A DNA stretch of 53,348 bases, taken from assembly GCA_009911175.1 (NCBI GenBank), contig QXWX01000044.1, positions 1 through 53,348 of the forward strand, read 5' to 3'. Within the stretch, counting starts at the first letter, position 1; each line of letters starts with the position of its first letter. Shown here in pieces: positions 22,979 to 33,200 of this stretch. Under the pieces are notes generated by a model that saw only the letters and a program-made list of their open reading frames with translations, ran no database searches and was not told the DNA's origin. Both the position numbers and the translations under genes were made by a program. The DNA comes from Lachnospiraceae bacterium. Lineage in GTDB: Bacteria > Bacillota_A > Clostridia > Lachnospirales > Lachnospiraceae.

Positions 22979-23782
22979 TCAGAATTCTTCATCTTCCGGT
23001 TCAAAATACTCCAGCAGAGAAAGATACAATTCTTCCGGGCGCTCCGGCAGGTAATCATCATAACTGGAAATATCCTGCACGGTATGGTTGCTGTACTCCA
23101 CCTGCGCCCGCCAGGACAGTCTGCCCTCTGGTTCCGTTGGCATATCCTCCCCGCTTTCCTCCAGATCATCCCCGTATAAATCTTCATCAAAAAGAACAGC
23201 CGTGAAATAATCATCCTCATCAGGTTTCAGGCAGTAATCCTGCTCCCACATAAAAATTTCCAGTGTATGTACGATATACCGCAGCAGCTTCGCCATCTGC
23301 CCGCCCTCCAGCGTGACAGACTGCTCCCCGTCCTCTGCCTGGAAATCTGTCATTGTCAGCACACGGCTTTTCCGGTCAATGTTAAAACAGCAGTCGGCCA
23401 TTTCCATATCGCCATACCCATCGTAAACCTCTGTATGTACTTCAAAAGACAATGTATTGATAACAAGCTGCTTTTTCATGGCATTGCGCTCTGCATGGGG
23501 AAAGCAGGCATTGAAAACCTCCCGTGCCGTGTCAGCCACCTCCGGGCATTGATCGTGCATTTTGGCTTTCAGCCATTTCTTCTCGCTGTCCGTAAGCCGC
23601 CGCATGGGGAAGTCCATCAGGCGGTTCATATCCATTGCCGCCGCTTTTTCCGCAGCGCTTAAACGGGAACAGGCTTTGCAGATGTGGGCGGCATGGCCCT
23701 TCCCGGAAAACTTTTCATTTGCCTTATGCTCACCGCATATTTTACAGTAATGCCCGTGCGGGCGGTTTTTCTTTTTTGACAT
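22979..23782 (-). CDS. Zinc-ribbon protein of unknown function
   Basis: 267 aa from the ATG at 23782, placed 8 nt after GGAGG; the open frame begins at 23806. N-terminal zinc ribbon HYCKICGEHKANEKFSGKGH-AAHICKAC (two CxxC). A conserved-looking helical part follows (LMDFPMRRLTDSEKKWLKAK), then an acidic beta-rich domain (HTEVYDGYGDMEMADCCFNI) and a very acidic C-terminus (LEYFEPEDEEF). The ribbon plus acidic domain suggests a nucleic-acid or protein-binding accessory factor. Single gene between the conjugation core and the exporter operon. Confidence 0.6.
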   Translation of the reverse strand: MSKKKNRPHGHYCKICGEHKANEKFSGKGHAAHICKACSRLSAAEKAAAMDMNRLMDFPMRRLTDSEKKWLKAKMHDQCPEVADTAREVFNACFPHAERNAMKKQLVINTLSFEVHTEVYDGYGDMEMADCCFNIDRKSRVLTMTDFQAEDGEQSVTLEGGQMAKLLRYIVHTLEIFMWEQDYCLKPDEDDYFTAVLFDEDLYGDDLEESGEDMPTEPEGRLSWRAQVEYSNHTVQDISSYDDYLPERPEELYLSLLEYFEPEDEEF

Positions 23783-23892
23783 CTTAAGTTCCTCCATTCC
23801 CTGCACCTATTATACAGTGAACCGTCAAAACTTCAAAGATAGCAGTGGGTTTTTTTTAATTCTTTATGCGGGTATGTTTCCCCGGCTGGCGC

Positions 23893-23944
23893 AAAAAAAC
23901 AGGCTTCCCCTGCCCGAATGGAAACCGGGCAGGGAAAACCTGTT
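23893..23944 (-). terminator. Terminator of the conjugation core operon
   Basis: AACAGG...CCCTGCCCG / CGGGCAGGG...CCTGTT with T7 on the minus strand. Very strong; it ends the transcript that enters the window from the right. Confidence 0.85.
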
Positions 23945-23954
23945 CTGCTGTGAT

Positions 23955-24161
23955 TTACTCCGCTTCTGTCAGTTCAAGCTGTCCAAATTCTTCATCCGTC
24001 ATATCCCGCAGTTTTCCGATCACCCTGCCGGACAGCTCCGCCATATCCGTATCTTCCAGATAGGGCAGCGCCCTTTCAATATCCCCTATGGCCTCGTTCC
24101 TGCTCTCCCCTGCAAATATGCAGATCAAATTGCTTTCTTCCACGGTAAACATTGTATCCAT
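23955..24161 (-). CDS. Transposon-transfer assisting protein (TTRAP family)
   Basis: 68 aa. FTVEESNLICIFAGESRNEA, then ALPYLEDTDMAELSGRVIGK and MTDEEFGQLELTEAE match the small TTRAP family found in clostridial ICEs. It starts 4 nt past the stop of the ArdC giant, is co-transcribed, and is the last gene of the core operon. Precise role unknown. Confidence 0.85.
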   Translation of the reverse strand: MDTMFTVEESNLICIFAGESRNEAIGDIERALPYLEDTDMAELSGRVIGKLRDMTDEEFGQLELTEAE

Positions 24162-24165
24162 ATCC

Positions 24166-27100
24166 TTACATCTCCCTCTGCTTATTTTTTATGTTTTCTT
24201 CATGCCCCTGTCCTGCCGCCTGCGCCTTTTTCTCCGCAAGGCGGGCTTTTAAGGACGGCTTTGCGGCTGGCTTCTCCTGTACCTTTTTGTTTTCCTCTTT
24301 CTGCGCTTTCTCCCCTGCGCCGTTATTCAGCACATTATCCACCATGTTGTAATTCTGTTCTTCCATTTCCTCAATCTTCGCAAGGGGCTTGTACTCCGCC
24401 AGCTTTTCGAGCAGCTCCATAGCCCTCTTTCTTTCCTCCGGCACCGTTCCGTCCGCAGCTATATCGGCAAGCCACAATGCAATATCGTGGGTATCCCTCT
24501 GCTTTAAGGCTTCCGCAATCTCCGACACGTTCTCCGTCATGCTCTGGCTGCTGTCACGGTAAAGGGCGGTATCATAATCATATGTAAAGCGGTCAAGCTC
24601 CACCGCAAGCTGTTCTGCAGGTGTCAGATCGGGCATACGCTTCTCCCATACCTTCGCTTCAAATTCCTCGCTCATACGTCCGTCTATTTCCATTTCCGGC
24701 AGCTTTGCCGCAAGCTCCGCAATCACTTCCATTGCCTGCGGGTTGCCCTTTATATCCGGGATATACTCTAAAATATCAAGGTCAATCCGTTTTCCGGTTA
24801 AAATGTCAATCCCCACATCCTCAAACGCCTCCGTTCCCGGTGTATGGATATTGACGCCGATTGCGGGGATACCGTGCATACGCTCCGGCGGTATCTGTTT
24901 CCAGATTGCGACAGCTTCCTCCACAGTAGGGATATTCTCATAAAACTCGCCTAAATTGTGGAACTCGCCGCACTCCGCAACCGTCAGCGTCACTTCCGTT
25001 TCTGACTGCATCGCTTCTGGTTCCGCCCGCTCCGGGAACAGGCTTTCTTTCGTTTCTTTTTGGTTTTCCTCTCTGGAAATGCTGGCAGCCAGGTCTCTCT
25101 CCCTGGCTTCACGCACTCCCTCCAGATAGTCCTCCACCTGCGGGAGATACGTTTCCAGGCTCCCCGTCCTCTGCGCCGTGATCGGGTTAATATCCACTTT
25201 TACACCGCCGATATGAAGCCCGCTTTCATTGAGCATATCAAACAGCGCATCTTCCCGTTCATTCGTGGAAAGCTCCACCACCACATCAAGGTCAGAGCCT
25301 TCCTGCTCCAGACCCCGGCAGCGGCTCCCGGCTACTGCCGCGTCCACAATCACAGCGTCTATGCCGGATTCATCTAACTGCGCCTGCACATGGCATTTTA
25401 CAGTTTCCTCTATCTCTGCCGGGTTCATTTCGCTGATCTCATGGAACAGCTCATTTGTCTTTGCCTTGAAATCTGCCACCACATCGCTCTGCGGCATGAC
25501 AGCATTTGCCGCCTCCGCCTTCTCCATCAATCCATCATAATCAATCGGTATCAGCCTGTCACCGTCACGGATATTTCCCCTTGCGCCATTATCAAAAGGA
25601 ATTATTTTCAAATCCTCCACGATTTCGTTGATCGCTTCTTTGATACCGATACCGGGATTGTCATATACGCCACCGTCTATTTCCTTATAATCCAGGCCCA
25701 TAATGGAATAGCCATAGCCGCCCTCTGTTTCCTGGATGCTGATGTAACGGTCTGCTATCTGAAAGGCAAGCTCTGTTTTTGCCGGTTCCCCCGGTTCTGT
25801 CTGTTCCGGCTTCAGATCATTCTGCTTTGCAGATTGATTGGCATCGTGTCCGGAAGTTTCCTGTCTGCCCCCTAAAGACTGCTTCATTTCCGCAAGAACC
25901 TTATCCTTTTCATCTCCAAGGTCAATGATCTCGTCACCCTCGTCCAAATCCTCTAATTCTGGTGTTTTAGCCAATCTTCCCGGCCCGGTCTGCTCCGCCT
26001 GTGGCTCTGGTCTTTCTGCTTCCGCCTGTGGCTGTTCCGTTTCCTGCCGCCCTGTTTCCGGCTTCTGCGCATCCTGTCCGGCAGACATTTCTTTTTCCAG
26101 TTCCAGGACTTCCCTGCGGAACATACCGATAAAGCCGTCCAAAACTGCCGGGTGGCTGCTCACGATCAGTTCACGGTTCATATCTGTTCCATGCACGATA
26201 TTTTCAGGAATGTAAAACTCTGACGCCCACGCTTTGTTATCCCTTGAAAAACGTCCATCCCTTGATTCCTGCTGGAGCGTGTTGGCAAGGATAAACGCCA
26301 TGCGCTCCGCACCGTACTTTTCCGCCAGAGGCTTTACAATATCATGCTTTAAGTGCATACCGTCAAAATTCTGCCGGATTGTTCCCTCAACCGCTTCCTT
26401 GCATTCCCTGTCAAATTTGTGGGATTCCATATATTTGTCCACTTCCCCGTGCTCGGCTGCATAACTCAGGGTATGCCCATAGAAAGCCGGATAGGTTTTC
26501 TGTTCTGTTTGTCCAGCTTCCGGCTTCTGGACATCATGTCCAGAAGTTTCCTGCCTTTCTTCCGGTTCCGCTTTTTGAGTATCCTGCTCTTTTACACCCT
26601 CTAAAGCCCTCATAAACTCAGGAAGTCTTGTAAAGCCGAAAGAATCTACAAAGTGTGCGCTGTTCTCCCCGTTCTCATGCAGCACTACAACGTCACTGAC
26701 AGATAGGGAATGCCCTCTGTAATCTGCCGGGTGGTCTATGTTGAATTTCTCAAAAACTGCGTTGAGCTTCTCCCTCTGTGACTGTCCGTGTATGTCTGAA
26801 AGCTCCCCTGCATAGACAAGGTTATAGTTTCCCGGCTGGATTTCCCCGAAATCGTCAGAAAGGATACCTCTTTTCAAAAGTTCCGCTGTACCCGCAAAAT
26901 GAAAATCCCGAAGCTCTGGATTGTCTTTTAATTGACAAATGCCGTATTGATCGGTATCGCCATGCAGAAGCTGTGCTTCCCTGTCTGCGCCGCTTTCTTC
27001 AAGTTCCTCCCGCATAGCCCGGAAATTTTTCTCATTTTCCCAATCGCCTTTTTCTATGCCGAAGATTCCCCCATGCCCTGTGATCTGCTTCCTGTCAAGC

Positions 27101-28968
27101 ACGGTTGTTTCAGAGCCGTCCTCATGGAGCAGGCACACAGGCAGGTCACGGTCAAAAAGCTCTAATGCCCTCCCCTGTGTCAATGGCAGCATTTCATTCC
27201 ATGTATAGCCGTATTCCTCCATCTCCCATAAACCGATCATCGGGTCAGGGAGTGCGTCAATTTCGGCCTGTGCGTCAATGGCCGCAAGGGCAGCCCCCTG
27301 ACTGCCCTCCGTTTCCTCATAATAGATATGCTCCGCAAGTTCCCTTGTCTTTTCCATGTCATTCAGCTTAAAGGCATAATTCACGATAAGGTTCCGCTCA
27401 TCATCGGAAAAGGCGGTTTTTGCAAATTCCAGACGGTTGATGATGCCCTCCGCCTGCTTTACCGGGGAAAGGTTGCTTATCATTACCACTTCTTTTTTAT
27501 CCAGGTCAATCTCAAAATCATTAAACTGCGGCATACCGGAATTTCTGCCGCCGTCCACAATAATAGGGATATAATCAGCCCCGCAGCTTTCCAGGCAGTC
27601 ATGGATATTTTTTCTACCCTTAACCTCCAGCTTTGTGAGCGCCCCCATGATCTCCCGCACTTCCTCCGGTGTCTTATTGGTAATGCGCTCTACCTCAAAA
27701 CCGTCTGAATGCGTGATCTTCAAAATCACATCATCCGCCCCGACAGGCTCCTTTGCCCTCTCGTTCCATTCCCTTTCTGCCTTCAGGTCAATGATCTCGT
27801 TTGTATCGGTGTAATACCGGACATCAAGGCGGTATTCCCCGAACTCTTTCGTATCCTGATTGGCAATCTCCGTAGTCCATGCGCCTCTGCTTTCCAGATA
27901 TGCGGCAACACTCAGCCTGTCATCGTCATTCATGGCAGAGAGGGCTTCTATGATCTCTGCCGCATCCATCCCCCTGACATTTACAAGGCTGTACTCGGAC
28001 AGACCGCTGTTCTGTATCAGCAAAAGGCTCTCTTTTTCCTGCCCCTGCATCAGTTCCCGGTCACGCTGTAATTCCCGGAGCTGCCCCTCAATTCCTGTGA
28101 TAAGCTCCGATGCAGTCCTGCGGATTGTATCAAGGGAAGATTTCAGTTCCTTCATGTCACGCCCTGATGACCACCCGGCTATATACCCGAAAGAATACTC
28201 CGCTGTATCTATGCCGAAGTGCTGGCATACCGTATAGGCAATGCTCTCCGCTTCCACCTCTTTGGTGTTCCTGTCCTTTGCGGGCGCAAGAATATCCTTA
28301 TTGATTTCCTTATCATACAGCATGGAATGGGCGGTTTCATGCACCATCGTCTTTAAAGTCTGGCTCTCGCTCATGCCCTCCTGCACCGCAATCCGTTTTT
28401 CTGTGGGGCTGAAGAAACCTTTGGAATCTCCGGGTATATCCTCAAAGCTGATCGGAACCGGGGCAACATAGGTGACTGCCTTAACAAAGTCCTCATACCC
28501 CTCCACCGTGGAGAGAAGCTCTTTTGCCTCCAGTTCCGGGATTGGCTCTCCTGATGTTTGCTTGACATCAAACACTGATACCGCACGGAAAGCGGGGATT
28601 TTGATCTCCACTTCCTCCGTCTGCGGCATCCCGTCCTGGTCAAGCATGATCTCCCCGGTCACAGGGTCTAACTTATCCCGTTCCTCTTTGATCTTGTAAG
28701 GGGCAGGGGCAAGGATACGGATTCCCTTCTCCCCCTTGTTTACATGGCGGTTGAAATTTTTCTGCCATGCCTGGTAGCCTGCGACCAGACTGGCGTCAGG
28801 GCGCTGTAAGGCTATCAGGAGCGTGTTGTTGACACTGTAATTATGGAATTTAGACATGGTGGAGAGGTAGTTTTTGTACTTCCCGCTCTCAAAAAGTTCT
28901 TTTAACCCTTCCTCCAGCTTGTCAGTGATCTCCTTTACTTTCTGTTTTTCTGTTTTTGCGTCTGCCAT
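24166..28968 (-). CDS. Large polyvalent protein: ArdC-like, zincin, YodL, DUF3849, nucleotidyltransferase
   Basis: 1600 aa. Order: ArdC-type ssDNA-binding N-terminus (~1-140, FHNYSVNNTLLIALQRPDAS, GYQAWQKNFNRHVNKGEKGI); zinc peptidase motif HETAH at ~208-212; a helical region; YodL-like domain ~680-780 (QLKDNPELRDFHFAG ... ADYRGHSLSVSDVVVLHENG); DUF3849 ~835-955 (EAVEGTIRQNFDGMHLKHDI, SSHPAVLDGFIG); a MNT-like nucleotidyltransferase motif at ~1205-1225 (AGSRCRGLEQEGSDLDVVVE, then VDINPI); a disordered basic tail. ArdC proteins protect incoming DNA from restriction; polyvalent proteins are delivered or made early during transfer. Linkers hold several copies of the ETSGHD element. Ribosome site AAGGAAAGG. 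Length is usual for this type. Confidence 0.88.
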   Translation of the reverse strand: MADAKTEKQKVKEITDKLEEGLKELFESGKYKNYLSTMSKFHNYSVNNTLLIALQRPDASLVAGYQAWQKNFNRHVNKGEKGIRILAPAPYKIKEERDKLDPVTGEIMLDQDGMPQTEEVEIKIPAFRAVSVFDVKQTSGEPIPELEAKELLSTVEGYEDFVKAVTYVAPVPISFEDIPGDSKGFFSPTEKRIAVQEGMSESQTLKTMVHETAHSMLYDKEINKDILAPAKDRNTKEVEAESIAYTVCQHFGIDTAEYSFGYIAGWSSGRDMKELKSSLDTIRRTASELITGIEGQLRELQRDRELMQGQEKESLLLIQNSGLSEYSLVNVRGMDAAEIIEALSAMNDDDRLSVAAYLESRGAWTTEIANQDTKEFGEYRLDVRYYTDTNEIIDLKAEREWNERAKEPVGADDVILKITHSDGFEVERITNKTPEEVREIMGALTKLEVKGRKNIHDCLESCGADYIPIIVDGGRNSGMPQFNDFEIDLDKKEVVMISNLSPVKQAEGIINRLEFAKTAFSDDERNLIVNYAFKLNDMEKTRELAEHIYYEETEGSQGAALAAIDAQAEIDALPDPMIGLWEMEEYGYTWNEMLPLTQGRALELFDRDLPVCLLHEDGSETTVLDRKQITGHGGIFGIEKGDWENEKNFRAMREELEESGADREAQLLHGDTDQYGICQLKDNPELRDFHFAGTAELLKRGILSDDFGEIQPGNYNLVYAGELSDIHGQSQREKLNAVFEKFNIDHPADYRGHSLSVSDVVVLHENGENSAHFVDSFGFTRLPEFMRALEGVKEQDTQKAEPEERQETSGHDVQKPEAGQTEQKTYPAFYGHTLSYAAEHGEVDKYMESHKFDRECKEAVEGTIRQNFDGMHLKHDIVKPLAEKYGAERMAFILANTLQQESRDGRFSRDNKAWASEFYIPENIVHGTDMNRELIVSSHPAVLDGFIGMFRREVLELEKEMSAGQDAQKPETGRQETEQPQAEAERPEPQAEQTGPGRLAKTPELEDLDEGDEIIDLGDEKDKVLAEMKQSLGGRQETSGHDANQSAKQNDLKPEQTEPGEPAKTELAFQIADRYISIQETEGGYGYSIMGLDYKEIDGGVYDNPGIGIKEAINEIVEDLKIIPFDNGARGNIRDGDRLIPIDYDGLMEKAEAANAVMPQSDVVADFKAKTNELFHEISEMNPAEIEETVKCHVQAQLDESGIDAVIVDAAVAGSRCRGLEQEGSDLDVVVELSTNEREDALFDMLNESGLHIGGVKVDINPITAQRTGSLETYLPQVEDYLEGVREARERDLAASISREENQKETKESLFPERAEPEAMQSETEVTLTVAECGEFHNLGEFYENIPTVEEAVAIWKQIPPERMHGIPAIGVNIHTPGTEAFEDVGIDILTGKRIDLDILEYIPDIKGNPQAMEVIAELAAKLPEMEIDGRMSEEFEAKVWEKRMPDLTPAEQLAVELDRFTYDYDTALYRDSSQSMTENVSEIAEALKQRDTHDIALWLADIAADGTVPEERKRAMELLEKLAEYKPLAKIEEMEEQNYNMVDNVLNNGAGEKAQKEENKKVQEKPAAKPSLKARLAEKKAQAAGQGHEENIKNKQREM
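26524..26553 (-). repeat. Palindromic in-frame element QETSGHDVQK (ArdC giant)
   Basis: Core CTTCTGGACAT-G-ATGTCCAGAAG preceded by CAGGAAA. A degenerate copy sits at 26062-26091 (SAGQDAQKPETG), and one with the extended form HDANQSAKQNDLKP at 25801-25863. Confidence 0.8.
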
Positions 28969-28991
28969 ATTTTCAATCCTTTCCTTGCATG

Positions 28992-29021
28992 AAAAAAAGA
29001 CAATCTGATGTGACTGTCTTT
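28992..29021 (-). terminator. Second terminator after the inserted Rpn gene
   Basis: AAAGACAATC / GACTGTCTTT with one mismatch, followed on the minus strand by seven T. Placed between Rpn and the ArdC giant. Confidence 0.65.
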
Positions 29022-29033
29022 CTCCCTGAAAAC

Positions 29034-29081
29034 AAAAAAGCAGCGAACTGTTCTCTGATCCGAAAACAAATTCACTGCTTT
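29034..29081 (-). terminator. First terminator after the inserted Rpn gene
   Basis: AAAGCAGCGAA / TTCACTGCTTT (one G-U-type mismatch), followed by TTTTTT on the minus strand. Two successive terminators in the middle of the conjugation operon raise the question how the two genes downstream are expressed. Confidence 0.75.
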
Positions 29082-29108
29082 ACTGTCTGTGTTATTTCGT
29101 TACTGTGA

Positions 29109-30065
29109 TTATGCCAGCACAGGCTCTCTTTTTCTAATGACAGCCTCTACTTCTTCAATAGTCTTTTCTACACATTCTGCTATCTGCTCTAATGTATAGC
29201 CTTTCCTGTGCATATTCATTATTACGCCTGCTATGGCATTATCTGTTGCATTTTCCCTGATTCCCTGTGAAAGATTACACATAGCGCTCATATCCTTTCT
29301 CAATTTGTCATCTACCGGAATACTATACTCTGTTCTTATAATTCCTAATTTTTCATCAACGGTCAACTCCATTGAAAGCAACGTACTCAGCAGACGGTGC
29401 AGCTCATACTTCTCATCATGCTCTGGAAGTTCATTTGCTATACCAATCAGGACAATATTCAGCAGGTCAAGCCCGCCTTTCCACGGATAGGAACCAAGCA
29501 GATCGTCTTTCGCAAGATGCACATAAGCCATACTGCTTTCGTCCATGCCCATACACACCCAAATACTGAATACACGCCTGATGTCATTATAGTTTGTCTT
29601 GACAAAATCCCTTTCCTTTTGCGAGGAAACAAGGCGGCTTACATAGAAGACTGCCCGGTTCAGGATATGGTAACTTGTCGGTTCATCCTTCTGTGCTTCC
29701 ACGTTCACAATAACCTGTGAGATACCGTCTTTCATCCGCACATAAAAGATAATGTCAAACCTTACAAGCCCCTCGTTAATCTCCGCATTTTCCGTATTCA
29801 TTCCAACAATGCGCTGGCCGTTTTCTTCCTTTCCGGCATTGGTCAGACCTGGCTCTACTGGAACCACACCGATCAATGGCTCTCCCTCGATATAGGACAC
29901 CACTTCTTTCGGGTTCATTCCCCGGAACTCATCAACGGTCTTTACCAAGATATGCGCCAGAATGATCTTATTACCCAACAGGCGTTTTGCCTTATCATCA
30001 TATTGTGCGTCCTGGTCTGCTGCCCTGACCGCATTTTTAATTTCAGTGTCTATTGACATATCCAC
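29109..30065 (-). CDS. Rpn-family PD-(D/E)XK protein inserted in the transfer operon
   Basis: 318 aa from GTG at 30065, 8 nt after AAGGAGG; the frame opens at 30110. Starts VDMSIDTEIKNAVRAADQDA. Catalytic-like core: LVRFDIIFYVRMKDGISQVI, then VNVEAQKDEP (D ... ExQ). C-terminal part: LSMELTVDEKLGIIRTEYSI and a short helical repeat (ALEQIAECVEKTIEEV-like). Family of recombination-promoting nucleases/putative transposases. It has its own promoter (30138-30166) and terminators, and it separates two core ICE genes that are otherwise adjacent in such elements. The other family member in the window (163) is only distantly similar. Confidence 0.8.
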   Translation of the reverse strand: MDMSIDTEIKNAVRAADQDAQYDDKAKRLLGNKIILAHILVKTVDEFRGMNPKEVVSYIEGEPLIGVVPVEPGLTNAGKEENGQRIVGMNTENAEINEGLVRFDIIFYVRMKDGISQVIVNVEAQKDEPTSYHILNRAVFYVSRLVSSQKERDFVKTNYNDIRRVFSIWVCMGMDESSMAYVHLAKDDLLGSYPWKGGLDLLNIVLIGIANELPEHDEKYELHRLLSTLLSMELTVDEKLGIIRTEYSIPVDDKLRKDMSAMCNLSQGIRENATDNAIAGVIMNMHRKGYTLEQIAECVEKTIEEVEAVIRKREPVLA

Positions 30066-30137
30066 AGCCATAACCTCCTTTTGCTCACTTGCAGGAAATG
30101 TAAAAGCCATTCCCCAAAGGTATATGACCTCTAAATC

Positions 30138-30166
30138 ATTATACCTTGAAATTCCCGCTAAATCAA
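30138..30166 (-). promoter_or_regulatory. Promoter of the inserted Rpn gene
   Basis: TTGATT (30166-30161), 17 nt, perfect TATAAT (30143-30138) on the minus strand, with the GTG start 73 nt downstream. Confidence 0.7.
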
Positions 30167-30224
30167 TCGGAACTTTTTAGATGACATGTCAGAAACAGTT
30201 GGTATCTCAAATATTATAAAATCG

Positions 30225-33200
30225 TTATAGCGTTTCCTCCTTCCCCTTCGCTTTTTCAATACTCAATTTGTCTGTTCCAGACACTTTCGCTTTGAACGTT
30301 TCCAATTTCTCTCTCAGCGATGTCCGCTGCACAGGCTTGTCAGCCATTGCCGCCGCCAGTTTCGCCCCCTGCGGTTTTCCATTGTCCACTGCGTAATTAT
30401 GCCTTGCGTTTTCTACCGGGTATGGAATCGGCATATCCATAGAGCTTTCTCCTGTTTCCGGCTTTATGGAAGCCTCTTCCTCCTGCCCTGACTTCTGGAC
30501 ATCATGTCCAGAAGTTTCCTGTCCTTCGTTTTCTTCCTCCGGCGCATCATCCATGCCGAGTGCGTCATCACCCTTTTCGTCCATATTGAGCAGGGCATTT
30601 AAGGCGGATAAGCGTTCCAGCTTCTCCGCAAGTTCCGCTTCCTGTGCGAATGGCTTTGTAACCTCCACTTTTGCGGTTTCAAGCTGACGCTCCACTGTTT
30701 CCAGTTTCGTCTGCGCTTCAGCAAGCTGTTTCGGCATGGATTCCAGTGCGTGGTTGATACGGGCAATATTGCCGAGCGGGTCAGAGCCGATCTCAAGGTT
30801 ATGGGAAAGCTGCCCCTTCAAATTCATCACAAATTTGTGGTTAAAGGAATCAAAGGACACCGCCATCTTAAACCCGGCGTATTCCCCCACTGTGGCAGGC
30901 ACATTGACGGTTTTCGTTTCCTTGCACATTTCCACAAGTGCGGCCCCGGCTTCTTTTTTATCCGTATAAGCCTTATCCCCGACTTTCATAAAAAACTGTT
31001 CCTTATCTGCCGGAAGGTTTGCCTTCGCTGTCTGAATGTCAGCCTCCATGCCGCTGATCCTCTCTTTCAGAGTGGCTATCTGCTGCGGATAACGCTTTAA
31101 AATATCGTCCTCAAGTCTGTATTTCTGGCTTGTGTGGTTCCCTTTCATCAGCTTTAACTTTGACACCTGAATATCGAGATCCATTTTTTCCTTGATGTAG
31201 GGATTGCCCGTCGCAAGGGCTTTTACCTCCGCATAAGTGAGCGCCGCTTCGTCCACGTCCTCACAGCTACGCACCGGGGATTTGCTCGTCATGATCTGGC
31301 CGATGAATTTCTGCTTATTTTCGATGAGCTGCCAGGAATAGCTGTCGAAGGTTCCTTCCGTCACATACCGGAAAATCTTCACTTTTGGATTGAGGTTGCC
31401 CTGGCGCAGAATACGCCCCTCCTGCTGTTCGATGTCGGACGGGCGCCACGGCACATCAAGGTGATGTAAAGCAATCAATCTGTCCTGCACGTTGGTTCCT
31501 GCGCCCATTTTCTGCGTGGAACCCAATAAAAAACGAACCTGCCCGCTTCTTACCTTGCCAAACAGCTCCGCTTTCCTTAATTCCGTATTTGCTTCATGGA
31601 TAAATGCGATTTCCTCCGGCGGCACTCCTTTCTCCACCAGCTTGTTTTTTATGTCCTCATAAACATTAAATGTGCCATCCCCTTTCGGTGTCGAGAGATC
31701 ACAAAAAATTATCTGTGCAGACTTCTTCTCCTTTGTCTGCTCCCATATTTCAAACGACTTTCCCACACAGGTTGCCGATTTGGAAGTTTCACTGTCCGGC
31801 AGCATATCATTGATAAGGCGCTGATCCAGGGCCAGCTTCCTTCCATCGTTTGTGATTTTCAGCATATTATCCTGATACGGCTCCACAAGCCTGTTACGCA
31901 CCGCTTCCGCCCTGTCAGCCAGTGAGGAAACCATATCCTGCTGGTACTCGCTGGGCTTTAATACCACGTTCTCATACTCTGCCTCCGGCACAGGCAGCTT
32001 TAGCATATCCGGCGTTTGAATATCCGCACTTTCTTTGAATAATGCTATCAGTTCCGGCAAGTTGAAAAACTTCGCAAACCTTGTCTTTGCCCTATACCCT
32101 GTTCCTTCAGGGCTTAATTCTATCGCCGTTTGCGTTTCGCCAAAAGAAGAAGCCCAACTGTCAAAATGCCCAAGCCCTAACTTCTGCAACGTGCCATACT
32201 GGAGATAGCGCATATTCGTATATAATTCCGTCATGCTGTTGCTGATCGGCGTTCCGGTTGCGAAAGTCACGCCCTTGCCGCCCGTCAGTTCATCCAGGTA
32301 CTGGCACTTTGCGAACATATCCGAGGACTTCTGCGCCTCCGTCTGTGCGATGCCCGCCACGTTCCGCATCTTTGTGTACAGGAAAAGATTTTTGTAAAAA
32401 TGGCTCTCGTCTACAAAGAGCCTGTCAACGCCAAGCTGCTCAAAGGTCACTACATTGTCTTTCCTTGATGTATCGTTCAGCTTCTCAAGCCTTGCTTCAA
32501 GAGATTTCCTTGTTTTCTCCATCTGCTTAATGGTATAGCGCTCCCCATTGTCGGCTTTCGCCTGCTCTATGGCAAGCTCGATCTCGCTGATCTGCCTCTC
32601 TATCATGGCTTCCTGACGCTCCATTGACAGCGGTATCTTCTCAAACTGCGAATGCCCGATGATCACCGCATCATAATCGCCTGTCGCTATCCGGGAACAG
32701 AATTTCTTCCGGTTGGCAGGCTCAAAATCTTTCTTCGTTGCCGCAAGGATATTTGCGCCGGGATATAAACGGAGAAAATCACTCGCCCACTGCTCCGTCA
32801 AATGGTTCGGAACCACAAACAGGCTCTTTTGGCATAAACCTAACCGCTTGCTCTCCATCGCCGCCGCTGTCATCTCAAAGGTCTTGCCCGCCCCGACACA
32901 ATGCGCCAGTAAGGTATTATCCCCATATAAAACGTGTGCGACTGCGCTTTTCTGGTGGGGCTTTAGCTCAATATCCGGTGTCATGCCGGGGAATTTCAGA
33001 TGCTCGCCGTCATACTCCCTCGGCCTTGTGGAATTGAACAGCTTATTGTATTTCGCCACCAAGTCCTGCCGCCTGTCCGGGTCACGGAATACCCAGTCCT
33101 TAAAGGCTTCCCGTATGGTGTCCTGCTTCTGCGCCGCAAGGGTGGTTTCCTTTTTGTTCAAAACCCGCTTTTCTTTCCCATCCTCCGTGATTGTGTCATA

